A stretch of DNA of 30,991 nt, from contig CAJTSJ010000031.1 in assembly GCA_910578785.1 (NCBI GenBank), positions 1-30,991 of the forward strand, written 5' to 3'. The DNA comes from an uncultured Muribaculum sp. GTDB taxonomy: Bacteria; Bacteroidota; Bacteroidia; Bacteroidales; Muribaculaceae. The notes under the pieces are model-generated. The model did not search any database, had not been told where the DNA came from, and worked only from the letters and a program-made list of their open reading frames with translations. Made by a program: the position numbers and the translations under genes. Shown here piece after piece: positions 17,329 through 26,339 of this stretch (position 1 is its first letter; each line of letters begins with the position of its first letter).

Positions 17329-18795
17329 CTAATAACTAAGGTGTTCACGCCTCGAAGCATCGATTCTAAGCATTATGAACAACAGGAACGTAAAGCCCCA
17401 CAGCGACGAACCGCCATAGCTGAAGAACGGCAAAGGGATGCCTATCACAGGGCACAATCCTATCACCATACCGATGTTGATGGCTATGTGGAATATCAGA
17501 TATGATGCGACACAATAGGCATATACCCGGCCGAACGTGGTCGGCTGACGTTCGGCTATAGCCAACACCCTCAAAATAAGAATCAGGAACAAGAGCAACA
17601 CTGCGGTCGATCCGATAAAACCTTCTTCCTCGCCTATCGTACAGAAGATGAAGTCGGTATGCTGTTCCGGCACATATTTAAGTTTTGTCTGTGTTCCGTT
17701 CAGGAATCCTTTGCCGGCCACACCTCCTGAACCGATGGCAATCTTGGACTGGTTCACATTATATCCCGCTCCTCTTAAATCGTCCTCGATGCCGAGCGAC
17801 ACCTTGATACGCATCTGCTGGTGGGGCTGCAGCACATCGTTGAACACCTTGTTTACCGAAAACAGGAATCCAACTGCAAATATCACTGCGCCCACTGTCA
17901 GCAAAATCGGCTTGGCAGGATGCTTAAAACAGTTCAGCAGACAGTACAATACACCGACTCCGATAGCCGACAGGAAGTAGACGAGTCCGGGCACTTCGAT
18001 GTCAAACATGCCGAGTATCCACGCAAGTATACCTGTGCCGAGAAACCAAAGCAACAATATCTGAGCAACGGAAGGAAGCTTACAGTAGACCCATATCAAT
18101 GCCACCATAAGGGCCTCAATCATAAAAAACACGGCAAGTTCACCCGAAGAGATACCGAACACAGCAGTCTCAGTATACTTGATTGTTGTAACAAAAAACA
18201 CTACCATGCACAGCGCCGCCGTAAGCACAAGACCGCTCATACCCTCCCTGTACAGCACAAAGAAAAGCGCCAGATAGGCCAGTGCCGAACCGGTCTCCTT
18301 CTGCGCCAGAATCAGCACAATCGGGAGGAATATTATCAGCAATGCCTTGGCATAGTTGGAAGCCTTGGCATTAAGGCTGAAGTTGTAGGAAGAAAACAGT
18401 TTGGCCAGCGCAAGCGCCGTGGCAAACTTCGCAAACTCCGCAGGCTGCAGGCTCATAGGCCCCATGACGAGCCACGAACGCGAGCCTTTAATGTCGGGCG
18501 CGACAAAAATAGTGACTATCAGGAGCAGAATCATCACTATGTAAATCGGATAGGCATAGGCCTCATATACGCGGAAGTCAATAAGCATTATGACCATACC
18601 GGCCACGAACGACAGTCCTATCCATCGAAGCTGTTTGCCTGAAAATTCATCAAACGACACGATGGAGGCATTGTCAAAATCGTAGCTCGCCGCATATATC
18701 GACACAGCCCCCGCAAGGACAAGCAATACGTAAATGACGACCGTGAACCAATCGAGATTACGAAATACGGATGAATTAGTGTTTCTTGACTCCAC
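17329..18795 (-). CDS. rodA: Rod-shape peptidoglycan glycosyltransferase RodA (SEDS family)
   Basis: 488-residue SEDS polymerase that makes glycan strands for side-wall growth with PBP2 in the inner membrane. It has about ten or more spans. Hallmarks are KGSRSWLVMGPMSLQPAEFAK, KYVPEQHTDFIFCTIGEEEG and the C-terminal GIPLPFFSYGGSS. It is longer than E. coli RodA (370 residues) because of an extra hydrophobic central segment (about residues 215-330); this is common in Bacteroidetes RodA. The only plausible start is a GTG at 18795, which overlaps the end of mrdA by 20 bases. It is the last gene of the mre operon. Confidence 0.95.
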   Translation of the reverse strand: MESRNTNSSVFRNLDWFTVVIYVLLVLAGAVSIYAASYDFDNASIVSFDEFSGKQLRWIGLSFVAGMVIMLIDFRVYEAYAYPIYIVMILLLIVTIFVAPDIKGSRSWLVMGPMSLQPAEFAKFATALALAKLFSSYNFSLNAKASNYAKALLIIFLPIVLILAQKETGSALAYLALFFVLYREGMSGLVLTAALCMVVFFVTTIKYTETAVFGISSGELAVFFMIEALMVALIWVYCKLPSVAQILLLWFLGTGILAWILGMFDIEVPGLVYFLSAIGVGVLYCLLNCFKHPAKPILLTVGAVIFAVGFLFSVNKVFNDVLQPHQQMRIKVSLGIEDDLRGAGYNVNQSKIAIGSGGVAGKGFLNGTQTKLKYVPEQHTDFIFCTIGEEEGFIGSTAVLLLFLILILRVLAIAERQPTTFGRVYAYCVASYLIFHIAINIGMVIGLCPVIGIPLPFFSYGGSSLWGFTFLLFIMLRIDASRREHLSY

Positions 18796-20641
18796 TGGAT
18801 ATGATTGTATTGGAGTTTAACATTCGCTCTTCAATATATTTACGTTCAGGAGAAATCTGACCCGTCAGATACTTCTCCATCATCAATGAGCCGATAGGCA
18901 CACCATACGTAGCACCAAAGCCCGCATTCTCAACATAGACACAGATGGCAATCTTCGGGTCATGATAAGGAGCAAAACCGATGAACGCCGAGTGGTCCTT
19001 GCCGTGCGGATTCTGCGCGGTACCCGTCTTGCCGCACACCTCGATATCCTTCAAGGCGGCAAGCCGGCACGTTCCGCCAGTAACCGCCATTCTCATGCCT
19101 TCGGCCACATCGACAAAATGCTGTTGGTCGATGGTAGGATAACGTTTTTCAAGCAGTTCGGCAGGCATTACTGTGTCCTGAATCTCTTTGACTACATGAG
19201 GCGTCACAAACCATCCACGGTTGGCTATAGTGGCACAAAGGTTGGCTATCTGCAAGGGAGTGGCCAGAATCTCGCCCTGGCCGATGGCTATGGATATGAT
19301 TGTGTTGGCGCTCCAGTGGTTCTCGCCATAAATCTTGTTGTAGAACTTGGCGTTCGGTATGAATCCTCGACCTTCAGTAGGCAGGTCTACTCCGAGCTTG
19401 TAGCCGTAGCCAAGCGATACGAGATGCTTTTTCCACACTTCAAACGCATCTGACACGGTGCCGTATTTCGACCGCTTGTTGTCAAGCATGTTTTTCAATC
19501 CCCAGCAGAAAAATGCATTGCACGATGTCTGAAGCGCAGGTTTAAGAGTAATCGGCGAGGCATGTCCGTGACATCCCACCTTAAGTCCGCCGCTGATGAA
19601 ACCATGGTAGCATGGGTAAGCAGTGTTGAGCGTGATTACATCCTCCTGGCGAAGGATGAGTCCCTGCGATGGCTTGAAGGTAGAACCCGGAGGATACGCA
19701 CCCATTAAGGCTCGGTCAAACAGACGGTTGTAAAAGTCGTTTTTTAGCTCGGCATAGTTTTTACCTCGGTCACGCCCGACAAGCAGACGAGGATCATAGG
19801 TAGGACTGCTGACCATTGCAAGAATCTCGCCGGTCGCCGGTTCGATAGCCACAATGGCTCCGATTTTATTGACCATCAGCTGTTCGCCATATTCCTGGAG
19901 GTCAAGGTCAAGGCTGAGCTTCAAATCGCGTCCTGACACAGGCGCCTCGTCAAAGGCACCGTTCTCATACTTACCCTGAATGCGTCCGTAAGCGTCGCGC
20001 ATCAATATCTCCACACCCTTCACTCCACGGAGATACGGCTCATAGCTCTTCTCCACTCCGAGGTCGCCGCAATAGTCGCCGCGGGTATAGTAGTCGTCGC
20101 GCTCTATCTCGCGTTGCGACACCTCGCGTATGTTACCCAACACATTGGCGGCCACAGGGCGTGTATACTGCCTCAATATGCGTTGCTGTATGAAGAATCC
20201 CGGGAACCGATACAGCTTTTCAGCAAGGCGCCCGTAATCCTGAGCCGAAATCTGCGTAATAAATTTCTGCGGAGTATAGGCAGAATAACCCGGATTGAGG
20301 CGTTTATCCTTCATGTCGCGGAAGCGTTTGTCAAACTGCTCGCGCGTTATCTCCAGCGTCCGGCAGAAGTCGGCCGTGTCAAACTCCACGACATTGCGGG
20401 GTATCAGCATCACGTCATAAGCGGGCTGGTTGTAAACGACAAGTTTGTCGTTTCGGTCGCGTATCATGCCACGCGACGGATACAGTGTCTTACGCATGAA
20501 AGCGTTGGAATCGGCAAACTCCTTGTATCGGCTGTCCATCACCTGCAGGTTGAACAGCCTTATAATGTATATCAGGACTATCAGTACGATAAATCCACCT
20601 ACAACATATTTTCGTTTTTCTAATCTATAGTCTTTTCTCAT
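18776..20641 (-). CDS. mrdA: Penicillin-binding protein 2 (elongasome transpeptidase)
   Basis: 621 residues from the ATG at 20641; a TTG at 20650 would add three residues. It is the D,D-transpeptidase of the rod complex, anchored by one N-terminal span (KYVVGGFIVLIVLIYIIRLF). The pedestal dimerisation domain follows, starting LYPSRGMIRDRN. The active-site motifs are S320-T-F-K323 (PPGSTFKPS), S373-C-N375 and K538-T-G540 (CGKTGTAQNPHG). Length is typical. The gene begins nine bases after the mreD stop and overlaps rodA by 20 bases, matching its physical partnership with RodA. Confidence 0.96.
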   Translation of the reverse strand: MRKDYRLEKRKYVVGGFIVLIVLIYIIRLFNLQVMDSRYKEFADSNAFMRKTLYPSRGMIRDRNDKLVVYNQPAYDVMLIPRNVVEFDTADFCRTLEITREQFDKRFRDMKDKRLNPGYSAYTPQKFITQISAQDYGRLAEKLYRFPGFFIQQRILRQYTRPVAANVLGNIREVSQREIERDDYYTRGDYCGDLGVEKSYEPYLRGVKGVEILMRDAYGRIQGKYENGAFDEAPVSGRDLKLSLDLDLQEYGEQLMVNKIGAIVAIEPATGEILAMVSSPTYDPRLLVGRDRGKNYAELKNDFYNRLFDRALMGAYPPGSTFKPSQGLILRQEDVITLNTAYPCYHGFISGGLKVGCHGHASPITLKPALQTSCNAFFCWGLKNMLDNKRSKYGTVSDAFEVWKKHLVSLGYGYKLGVDLPTEGRGFIPNAKFYNKIYGENHWSANTIISIAIGQGEILATPLQIANLCATIANRGWFVTPHVVKEIQDTVMPAELLEKRYPTIDQQHFVDVAEGMRMAVTGGTCRLAALKDIEVCGKTGTAQNPHGKDHSAFIGFAPYHDPKIAICVYVENAGFGATYGVPIGSLMMEKYLTGQISPERKYIEERMLNSNTIISSGVKKH

Positions 20642-20650
20642 ACTCAACAA

Positions 20651-21160
20651 TTAGCGACTTCGTGACATAACATTGTCAAGTCCCAACAAAAGCAAAAATG
20701 TGAGTAATGAACTGCATACAATCCTAAGCAACAGTCGTATCGGGTCAAAAAATGAAAACGCTTCTATAAGAAAAATTATGGTGCAGTATATCGCCACCAT
20801 CGTAAACAAATATTTAATATATACCTCCATACCCAACGACCTGATGGAAGGCTCAGGGTTGGTCAGCTCATCTTCACGCGGAAAATAAAGGCGCAGTACC
20901 GGACGGCGCATAACCGAAAGCAGAGTACATGCCAAAGCATTCATCCCCTGTGTATTGGCAAATATGTCCACAATCAGTCCGGCAAGGAAAGAGAGCGTGA
21001 CCACCCATCCTCCAGCCAAAGTCACCGGGAGCCGGATAATAAAATAGATGAAAAAGAACGGCACGGCAAGATTGAACAGGCAAATGTTGTTAAACATTAT
21101 CGCCTGCGCCAATACTAATACGATAAACAGTATCGAAAACTGTATGATAGTCTTGGTCAT
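20651..21160 (-). CDS. mreD: Rod shape-determining membrane protein MreD
   Basis: 169-residue inner-membrane protein with about five hydrophobic spans and few charged loops. It is part of the MreBCD scaffold that guides side-wall synthesis. The identity rests mainly on position between mreC and mrdA, size, hydrophobicity and the segment FLAGLIVDIFANTQGMNALAC, which matches the MreD pattern GLlvDifs..gG.n.l. The ATG is at 21160, 40 bases after the mreC stop. Confidence 0.9.
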   Translation of the reverse strand: MTKTIIQFSILFIVLVLAQAIMFNNICLFNLAVPFFFIYFIIRLPVTLAGGWVVTLSFLAGLIVDIFANTQGMNALACTLLSVMRRPVLRLYFPREDELTNPEPSIRSLGMEVYIKYLFTMVAIYCTIIFLIEAFSFFDPIRLLLRIVCSSLLTFLLLLGLDNVMSRSR

Positions 21161-21200
21161 CTTTAGCTCATTTCAGAACGGACAAGCCTAAGCCATCCGT

Positions 21201-22046
21201 TCAATCGTTCTCTTCTCCGGCGCTTATGGCATTGAGCTCATCTTTCATTATATTCTCAATGACACGCACCGTACTTAATGTGTTGAAGTCGGTAAACAGC
21301 TTTATGCGCAAGGCATAGAAGTTGTCGTCATGTTCCTTCGCATGGCTCATGACGGTTCCCACAGGTATTCCCTCCGGAAAGACAGCCGAATACCCACTTG
21401 TGACTATAGTGTCACCCTTTGTAAACCGTTCGTGGCGCGGCATCTCTTCAAGCACGGCCTCGTCCGAATTTTTTCCGTCCCAAACGAGCGTACCGAAGTA
21501 TTCACTGCCCTTGACCTTGCACGAAAGACGCATCTTGGGATTCAGCACGGATATCACCCTCGACGAATGGTCTCCGACTATATTGACGATACCCACCACT
21601 CCGTTCTGGTCAACGACACCCATCTCCGGCTTAATGCCGTCAAGAGTGCCCTTGTCCAGAGTGATGTAGTTGTGTGTACGCGACACGCTGTTGCTGATCA
21701 CATGCGCTATCACAAACTTGAACTGCGACATCAGTGAATCCGTAGCCAGCGAATCGGCGTAAGCATCCTCCTGATAGGTCCTGAGCCGATGGCGCAGGTC
21801 GATAACCTCCTGTTCAAGGCTTGCATTGCGGAGTTGTAAATCTTCATTGATGTCATGAAGGTTGAAATATTCCGTCACACCGCTGGCCGAACCGTAGACA
21901 AACGTGCTGACCTTATTTGCCGAGGTCAGGTAGATGTGATGCTGATACGGATTCTTGCTGAACAACAGCCAACAGCTTATGACCACATACAATATGAACA
22001 AAAACCATTTGCTGTTCTTCAGCAGAAAGTCAAGAAGGTTATGCAT
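21201..22046 (-). CDS. mreC: Rod shape-determining protein MreC
   Basis: 281 residues. One N-terminal span (WFLFILYVVISCWLLF) anchors a periplasmic protein. A short coiled coil follows (about residues 60-95, DLQLRNASLEQEVIDLRHRL), and then the beta-barrel pair typical of MreC (NYITLDKGTLDGIKPEMGVV, GVVGIVNIVGDHSSRVISVL, DTIVTSGYSAVFPEGIPVG). It bridges MreB/MreD to PBP2 in the periplasm. The gap from mreB is 45 bases, within the same operon. Confidence 0.95.
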   Translation of the reverse strand: MHNLLDFLLKNSKWFLFILYVVISCWLLFSKNPYQHHIYLTSANKVSTFVYGSASGVTEYFNLHDINEDLQLRNASLEQEVIDLRHRLRTYQEDAYADSLATDSLMSQFKFVIAHVISNSVSRTHNYITLDKGTLDGIKPEMGVVDQNGVVGIVNIVGDHSSRVISVLNPKMRLSCKVKGSEYFGTLVWDGKNSDEAVLEEMPRHERFTKGDTIVTSGYSAVFPEGIPVGTVMSHAKEHDDNFYALRIKLFTDFNTLSTVRVIENIMKDELNAISAGEEND

Positions 22047-22091
22047 GGATGCAACTATGACACCGTCCTAATCTCCAAAGGAGACACTCCC

Positions 22092-23111
22092 CTATCGAAT
22101 CAGGAACTTGAACTTATTGATGTTCTTTAATGCCACTCCAGTACCGCGGGCCACAGCCAGCAAGGGATCCTCGGCCACATGGAATTCGATACCGATCTTA
22201 TCCTGCAGGCGCTTGTCAAGACCACGGAGCAACGCGCCGCCACCGGCAAGCCAGATACCGTTTTTAACGATGTCGGCATACAGTTCCGGGGGAGTATGTT
22301 CGAGTGCGCTCAACACCGCGGCCTCAATCTTAGATATCGACTTTTCGATACAGTGCGATATCTCCTGATAGCTTACAGGCACCTCCATCGGAAGCGAGGT
22401 CATCTGGTTGGGCCCGTGCACAATGAAGTCGTCCGGAGCGTCGTCAAGTTCGGTCAGCGCCGATCCGACTCTCATCTTAATCTGCTCGGCAGTGCGCTCT
22501 CCCACCTTGATGTTGTGGGCGCGACGCATGTGTTCGCGGATGTCTTCGGTCAGGTCGTCGCCGGCAATCTGGATAGACTTGTTGCTGACGATACCGCCGA
22601 GCGATATGACAGCGATTTCAGAGCTACCGCCACCTATGTCGACCACCATGTTGCCTTCGGCGGCAAGCACGTCAAGGCCGATACCGAGAGCGGCCGCCAT
22701 AGGTTCATATATCATGTACACATCGCGTCCGTCGGCATGCTCCGACGAGTCACGCACGGCACGAATCTCTACTTCGGTTGATCCGGAAGGTATTCCCACC
22801 ACCATGCGCAATGACGGAGAGAACCAACTGCTTTTAGCCTTGACCTTCTTCACAAGTCCGCGAATCATGAGTTCCGCGGCATTGAAGTCCGCAATCACTC
22901 CTTTTCGCAACGGACGCACGGTACGGATGCCCTCATGCTCCTTGCCCTGCATCTGCTGGGCTTCCGTGCCGACCGCTATCAGCTTGCCGGTTTTGGTGTC
23001 CAAGGCGACAATAGACGGCTCGTCAATCACAATTTTGTCATCGTGGATGATGATGGTGTTCGCCGTACCAAGGTCGATGGCTATTTCTTTTGTAAATGAA
23101 AAGAGTGGCAT
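22092..23111 (-). CDS. mreB: Actin-like rod shape-determining protein MreB
   Basis: 339-residue bacterial actin that forms membrane-bound filaments and orients the wall-elongation machine. The nucleotide-binding motifs are all present: phosphate-1 AIDLGTANTII, phosphate-2 MVVDIGGGSSEIAV and the adenosine motif GIWLAGGGALLRGL. The segment YMIYEPMAAALGIGLDV is the connecting motif. The C-terminus is normal. It starts 44 bases after purH, with no separate strong promoter visible in the gap. Confidence 0.97.
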   Translation of the reverse strand: MPLFSFTKEIAIDLGTANTIIIHDDKIVIDEPSIVALDTKTGKLIAVGTEAQQMQGKEHEGIRTVRPLRKGVIADFNAAELMIRGLVKKVKAKSSWFSPSLRMVVGIPSGSTEVEIRAVRDSSEHADGRDVYMIYEPMAAALGIGLDVLAAEGNMVVDIGGGSSEIAVISLGGIVSNKSIQIAGDDLTEDIREHMRRAHNIKVGERTAEQIKMRVGSALTELDDAPDDFIVHGPNQMTSLPMEVPVSYQEISHCIEKSISKIEAAVLSALEHTPPELYADIVKNGIWLAGGGALLRGLDKRLQDKIGIEFHVAEDPLLAVARGTGVALKNINKFKFLIR

Positions 23112-23155
23112 ATTAGTTTTGGAAGAGTAATATCTTAATTTAAGTTATGTACTTT

Positions 23156-24685
23156 TTAGTGCTTGAAATGGCGTATGCCGGTGATGACCATAGCCATATC
23201 GTGGGCATTGCAGTAGTCGACAGTCTCCTGGTCGCGAATCGAGCCGCCGGGCTGAATCACCGCGTCGACACCTGCCTCGTTGGCAATCTGCACGCAGTCG
23301 GCAAACGGGAAGAAGGCATCGGAAGCCATTACAGCACCGTTGAGGTCAAATCCGAACGACTGAGCTTTGGCGATGGCCTGCTTCAGCGCGTCGACACGTG
23401 ATGTCTGGCCGACACCGCTTGCCAGCAACTGACGGTTCTTAGCTAAAACAATCGCATTGCTCTTAGAGTTCTTTACAATTTTGTTTGCAAACAGCATGTC
23501 GTCGATCTGGGCCTTTGTCGGAGCCTTTTCGCTTCCGGGCTTAAGGTCGTCGGCGGTCTCCACCTTAAGGTCGCGTTCCTGGCCGAGCGCACCGTTCAGA
23601 CAAGAGCGGAACTGCATCTTTTCAGTAACCGGAGCCTTCTGGACGAGGATAATGCGGTTCTTTTTCTGCTTGAGTATCTCAAGGGCTTCATCGGTGTATG
23701 ACGGAGCGATGATTACCTCAAAGAATATCTTGTTGATGTCCTCGGCGGCTTCGGCATCCACTTCGCCGTTTGTCACCAGCACACCGCCGAAAGCCGAAAC
23801 CGGGTCGCCGGCAAGAGCGTCTTTCCAAGCCTGAGCGATTGTGTCGCGCGAAGCGAGTCCGCAGGCATTGTTGTGCTTGAGCACCGCGAATGTCGGGTCG
23901 GTGAATTCCTGGATAAGGTTGACAGCCGCATCGATGTCGAGCAGGTTGTTATATGAAATCTCCTTACCGTGGAGCTGTGTGAACAATTTTTCGAAATCGC
24001 CGAAGAAGAATCCCTTCTGATGGGGATTTTCGCCATAGCGCATGGTCTTGGCTCCGTCAATGGCCACGCGGAGCGCGGAAGGTCCGCCGGTAGTCTCGTC
24101 AAAATAGTTGAATATCGAACTGTCGTAGGCGGAGCTTACGGCGAATGCTTCCTTGGCAAACCAACGGCGTTCGTCGATGGTCGACTTAGCTCCGTTAGCT
24201 TTCAGCATGGCGGCCAAGGGTGCATACTGGCTCTTCGATGCCACGATGATCACATCGTTGTAGTTCTTTGCGGCGGCACGGATAAGCGAGATTCCGCCTA
24301 TATCTATCTTTTCGATGATGGCCTCGTGCGATGCTCCGGAAGCGACTGTGTCGACAAACGGATATAGGTCTACGATTACGAGGTCAATTTCAGGGATTTC
24401 ATATTGCTTGATCTGTTCGCGGTCGCCTTCATTGTCGCGACGGTTCAGTATACCGCCGAACACCTTAGGGTGCAGTGTCTTTACGCGACCTCCGAGTATC
24501 GAGGGATATCCTGTAAGGTCCTCTACTGCCTCGCACTTGTAGCCGAGGCTTTCGATAAACGACTGTGTGCCGCCGGTCGACAAAAATTTCACACCATCTT
24601 CGTTAAGCAACTTTAGTATCTCGTCAAGACCGTCCTTGTGATAGACGGAAATGAGCGCTGTCTTGATATTTTTAAATTCTGACAT
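23156..24685 (-). CDS. purH: Bifunctional AICAR formyltransferase / IMP cyclohydrolase
   Basis: 509 residues. It carries out the last two steps of purine synthesis (AICAR to FAICAR to IMP) in the cytosol. The N-terminal MGS-like cyclohydrolase domain shows FLSTGGTQSFI and the GRVKTLHPKVFGGIL segment. The C-terminal formyltransferase domain has MRYGENPHQKG and the catalytic Lys-His pair in FAVLKHNNACG. The protein ends in VITGIRHFKH, as usual. The start is ATG at 24685, with a TAATTTTG box about 34 bases upstream. Its place just before mreB is a conserved Bacteroidales arrangement. Confidence 0.97.
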   Translation of the reverse strand: MSEFKNIKTALISVYHKDGLDEILKLLNEDGVKFLSTGGTQSFIESLGYKCEAVEDLTGYPSILGGRVKTLHPKVFGGILNRRDNEGDREQIKQYEIPEIDLVIVDLYPFVDTVASGASHEAIIEKIDIGGISLIRAAAKNYNDVIIVASKSQYAPLAAMLKANGAKSTIDERRWFAKEAFAVSSAYDSSIFNYFDETTGGPSALRVAIDGAKTMRYGENPHQKGFFFGDFEKLFTQLHGKEISYNNLLDIDAAVNLIQEFTDPTFAVLKHNNACGLASRDTIAQAWKDALAGDPVSAFGGVLVTNGEVDAEAAEDINKIFFEVIIAPSYTDEALEILKQKKNRIILVQKAPVTEKMQFRSCLNGALGQERDLKVETADDLKPGSEKAPTKAQIDDMLFANKIVKNSKSNAIVLAKNRQLLASGVGQTSRVDALKQAIAKAQSFGFDLNGAVMASDAFFPFADCVQIANEAGVDAVIQPGGSIRDQETVDYCNAHDMAMVITGIRHFKH

Positions 24686-24718
24686 GCCGTGAATATCTTA
24701 TATTTCCAAATTAGATTG

Positions 24719-24726
24719 CAAAATTA
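24719..24726 (-). promoter_or_regulatory. Probable -7 box for the purH-mre operon
   Basis: On the minus strand TAATTTTG followed by CAA matches TAnnTTTG and lies 33 bases before the purH ATG. The -33 element is not clear. Confidence 0.4.
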
Positions 24727-24820
24727 TTAAAAATCCTCCTAACCACCATTCCATTTGCGGAATAATATTTATAAAAAATGATTAAGACCTTTTTTACAAC
24801 ATGGTTATTCACCAAAAAAC

Positions 24821-24859
24821 ACGGTGTACCGAGTCGGGAAAACCAATCCGGCACACCGT
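24821..24859 (-). terminator. Intrinsic terminator after the plug-domain gene
   Basis: Arms ACGGTGTACCG (24821-24831) and CGGCACACCGT (24849-24859). On the minus-strand RNA the single imperfect position is a G-U pair, so an 11-base stem forms, followed by GT and a run of six T (24814-24819). The wobble and T-run both point to termination of the minus-strand gene that stops at 24883. Confidence 0.8.
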
Positions 24860-24882
24860 TTTATCTCATCTTGCCTAAAAGG

Positions 24883-25779
24883 CTATTTCATGGTCAACAC
24901 AGCAAACGGACTATTCCCGCCGTCGGAAGCCACCGCAGTCCTGAGCATGACGGCTCCGCAATCCGATTCCACGCCAAACTTCGACTTAATCTCCTCCGGT
25001 GTGATGAAAACAGCGCCACTGACCAACCTGATCGGACAGAATTCCTCAAGTACACTGAGCCTGTATTGGACCAGGTCTTTGGAAGGCATCGGTTTTAACG
25101 TGCGCATATTGTCGCCTCTGAAATCGGAATACAGCACAGGGTTGCTTGGATTGACAACAATCTTATATGGATTAAACCCCTTGAACGGCGAAGTCTCAAG
25201 AGGCATTTCCGGTTTCTCTTCGACACGTTCCACAACCTTGTCCTTATCATATGACAATGGCCACAGATATCCGTCGACATATACCTGCACCGGTTCCGCT
25301 CCGAGCTTTGCAACGCCCTCCTCCACTGTGACGCCGGGCATCATCGACATCAATTCACCATAGCTGGAATACCGTGTGACATCGCCGACTCTGAATCCCG
25401 CGTCAACAACCATACCTGCACTATCTTTAACAGCGCGTCCGGCGACACCGTTCATTCCGTCAAGTTCCAGGCATAGAGGTTCTCCGTCTTTGGCGACGGC
25501 ACTGAATATAATTTTATCGGCATCGGCAAATTCCGAGCTGTCAAACGTAAAGCTGCCGTTTTCATGCGACATTGCACTGCCGAGATAACCGTAGTCCGGA
25601 ATATAAATCCGGATTTGCGCGCCCGACACACCCTCGCCCGACTTAGCGGACACGACCTTCCCTTTTACCGCCCGGACACTTCTCTGTCCGACCTTAGCCG
25701 CACTCTCATTTTGTCCTTGAACGGCTACAAACGAGCCTACCAAGACAGACATCACAAAAATTACAGTTCTCAACCTCAT
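24883..25779 (-). CDS. Secreted carboxypeptidase-regulatory plus plug-like protein without a barrel
   Basis: 298 residues from the ATG at 25779; a GTG six bases earlier is possible. A signal peptide (RLRTVIFVMSVLVGSFVAVQGQ) is followed by a carboxypeptidase-regulatory-like sandwich starting VRAVKGKVVSAKSGEGVSGAQIR. After it comes a region resembling a TonB-receptor plug: YSSYGELMSMMPGVTVEEG, VQVYVDGYLWP and, near the end, EEIKSKFGVESDCGAVMLRT, which mirrors the plug ending YGxxxxxGVIxITT. SusC and related receptors would continue with hundreds of barrel residues, but this protein stops 20 residues later. It is therefore either a barrel-less relative or a shortened copy. The ORF is intact with signal, start and terminator. 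The function is unknown; it is probably in the periplasm or outer membrane. Confidence 0.7.
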   Translation of the reverse strand: MRLRTVIFVMSVLVGSFVAVQGQNESAAKVGQRSVRAVKGKVVSAKSGEGVSGAQIRIYIPDYGYLGSAMSHENGSFTFDSSEFADADKIIFSAVAKDGEPLCLELDGMNGVAGRAVKDSAGMVVDAGFRVGDVTRYSSYGELMSMMPGVTVEEGVAKLGAEPVQVYVDGYLWPLSYDKDKVVERVEEKPEMPLETSPFKGFNPYKIVVNPSNPVLYSDFRGDNMRTLKPMPSKDLVQYRLSVLEEFCPIRLVSGAVFITPEEIKSKFGVESDCGAVMLRTAVASDGGNSPFAVLTMK

Positions 25780-25796
25780 AAGCACAAATATTTAAA

Positions 25797-26165
25797 TTAA
25801 TATACATTTAATAATTTCTTATCTAAGTGTATGCAATCGCCGGAACGAGACACCCCCTCGACACTGACTATCACGGAACTTATCTTTGGAATATTCAGCG
25901 TGATATCTTCACAATCGTTTATCGGGAGCCAATACAGGGTGCTTCGGATTGGGGAATAATCCGACTTCGCAAAATCGTATTTAGGTACATAGAACTCCGC
26001 AGGTTTTTGATAGCCTAACGGACTGTGAAGTTTTAGAAATATTGAAGGTCTATCCTTTAGTTCATCACCGGTTTTAGTTGTAAATCTCAACACTCCACCC
26101 GGATATACGCCGAAAACCATACTTTCATTAGGATGCAAGAATTGTATTTTAGATTGTGAACGGTT
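25797..26165 (-). pseudogene. 5'-truncated C-terminal remnant of a large plug-family protein
   Basis: The open frame runs from just after a TAA at 26166 to the TAA at 25797; the only start before the homologous part is a TTG at 26138. The product begins in the middle of a plug ending (KIQFLHPNESMVFGVYPGGV, then LRFTTK, like the usual ...IYGxRGxNGVIxITTK). It goes on with SPLGYQKPAEFYVPKYDF, RSTLYWLPIND and VIVSVEGVSRSG. I recognise this as the C-terminal tail of the long Bacteroidetes secreted proteins that combine macroglobulin-like repeats with a plug domain. The N-terminal several hundred residues and any signal peptide are missing, so I call it a fragment. The break coincides with the edge of the AT-rich island. 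Confidence 0.65.
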
Positions 26166-26284
26166 TTACATAACCGTTTGACGAATAAACATTTAACGGA
26201 GTATCTGAAAAGTAATGGTAACGACTTGGCAACCGTGCGATTCTCTGCGTTTTGCGTTGCTTTACTGTCAAATAACTCTTAATG

Positions 26285-26315
26285 CAAAAGTAGTCAAAAT
26301 CTTTCGTTAAACAAA
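26285..26315 (-). promoter_or_regulatory. Bacteroidetes-type promoter at the island edge
   Basis: On the minus strand: TTTG (26315-26312), exactly 19 bases, then TACTTTTG (26292-26285). Both boxes fit the consensus. It points away from the island toward the plug remnant and the intact plug protein, with about 140 bases between it and the remnant's open frame. Confidence 0.6.
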
Positions 26316-26339
26316 TAGCTTAGTAGATTTAATGATTAA

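Noticed and set aside
17821..18642. 273-codon open frame on the plus strand
   Set aside because: Antisense to rodA. The product is rich in H, Q, R and Y, as expected from reading membrane-protein codons backwards.
26159..26178. Small inverted repeat AACGGTT/AACCGTT near the island edge, considered as a terminator or attachment site
   Set aside because: The stem is seven bases, no T-run follows, and I see no second copy near the other end of the island within this window.
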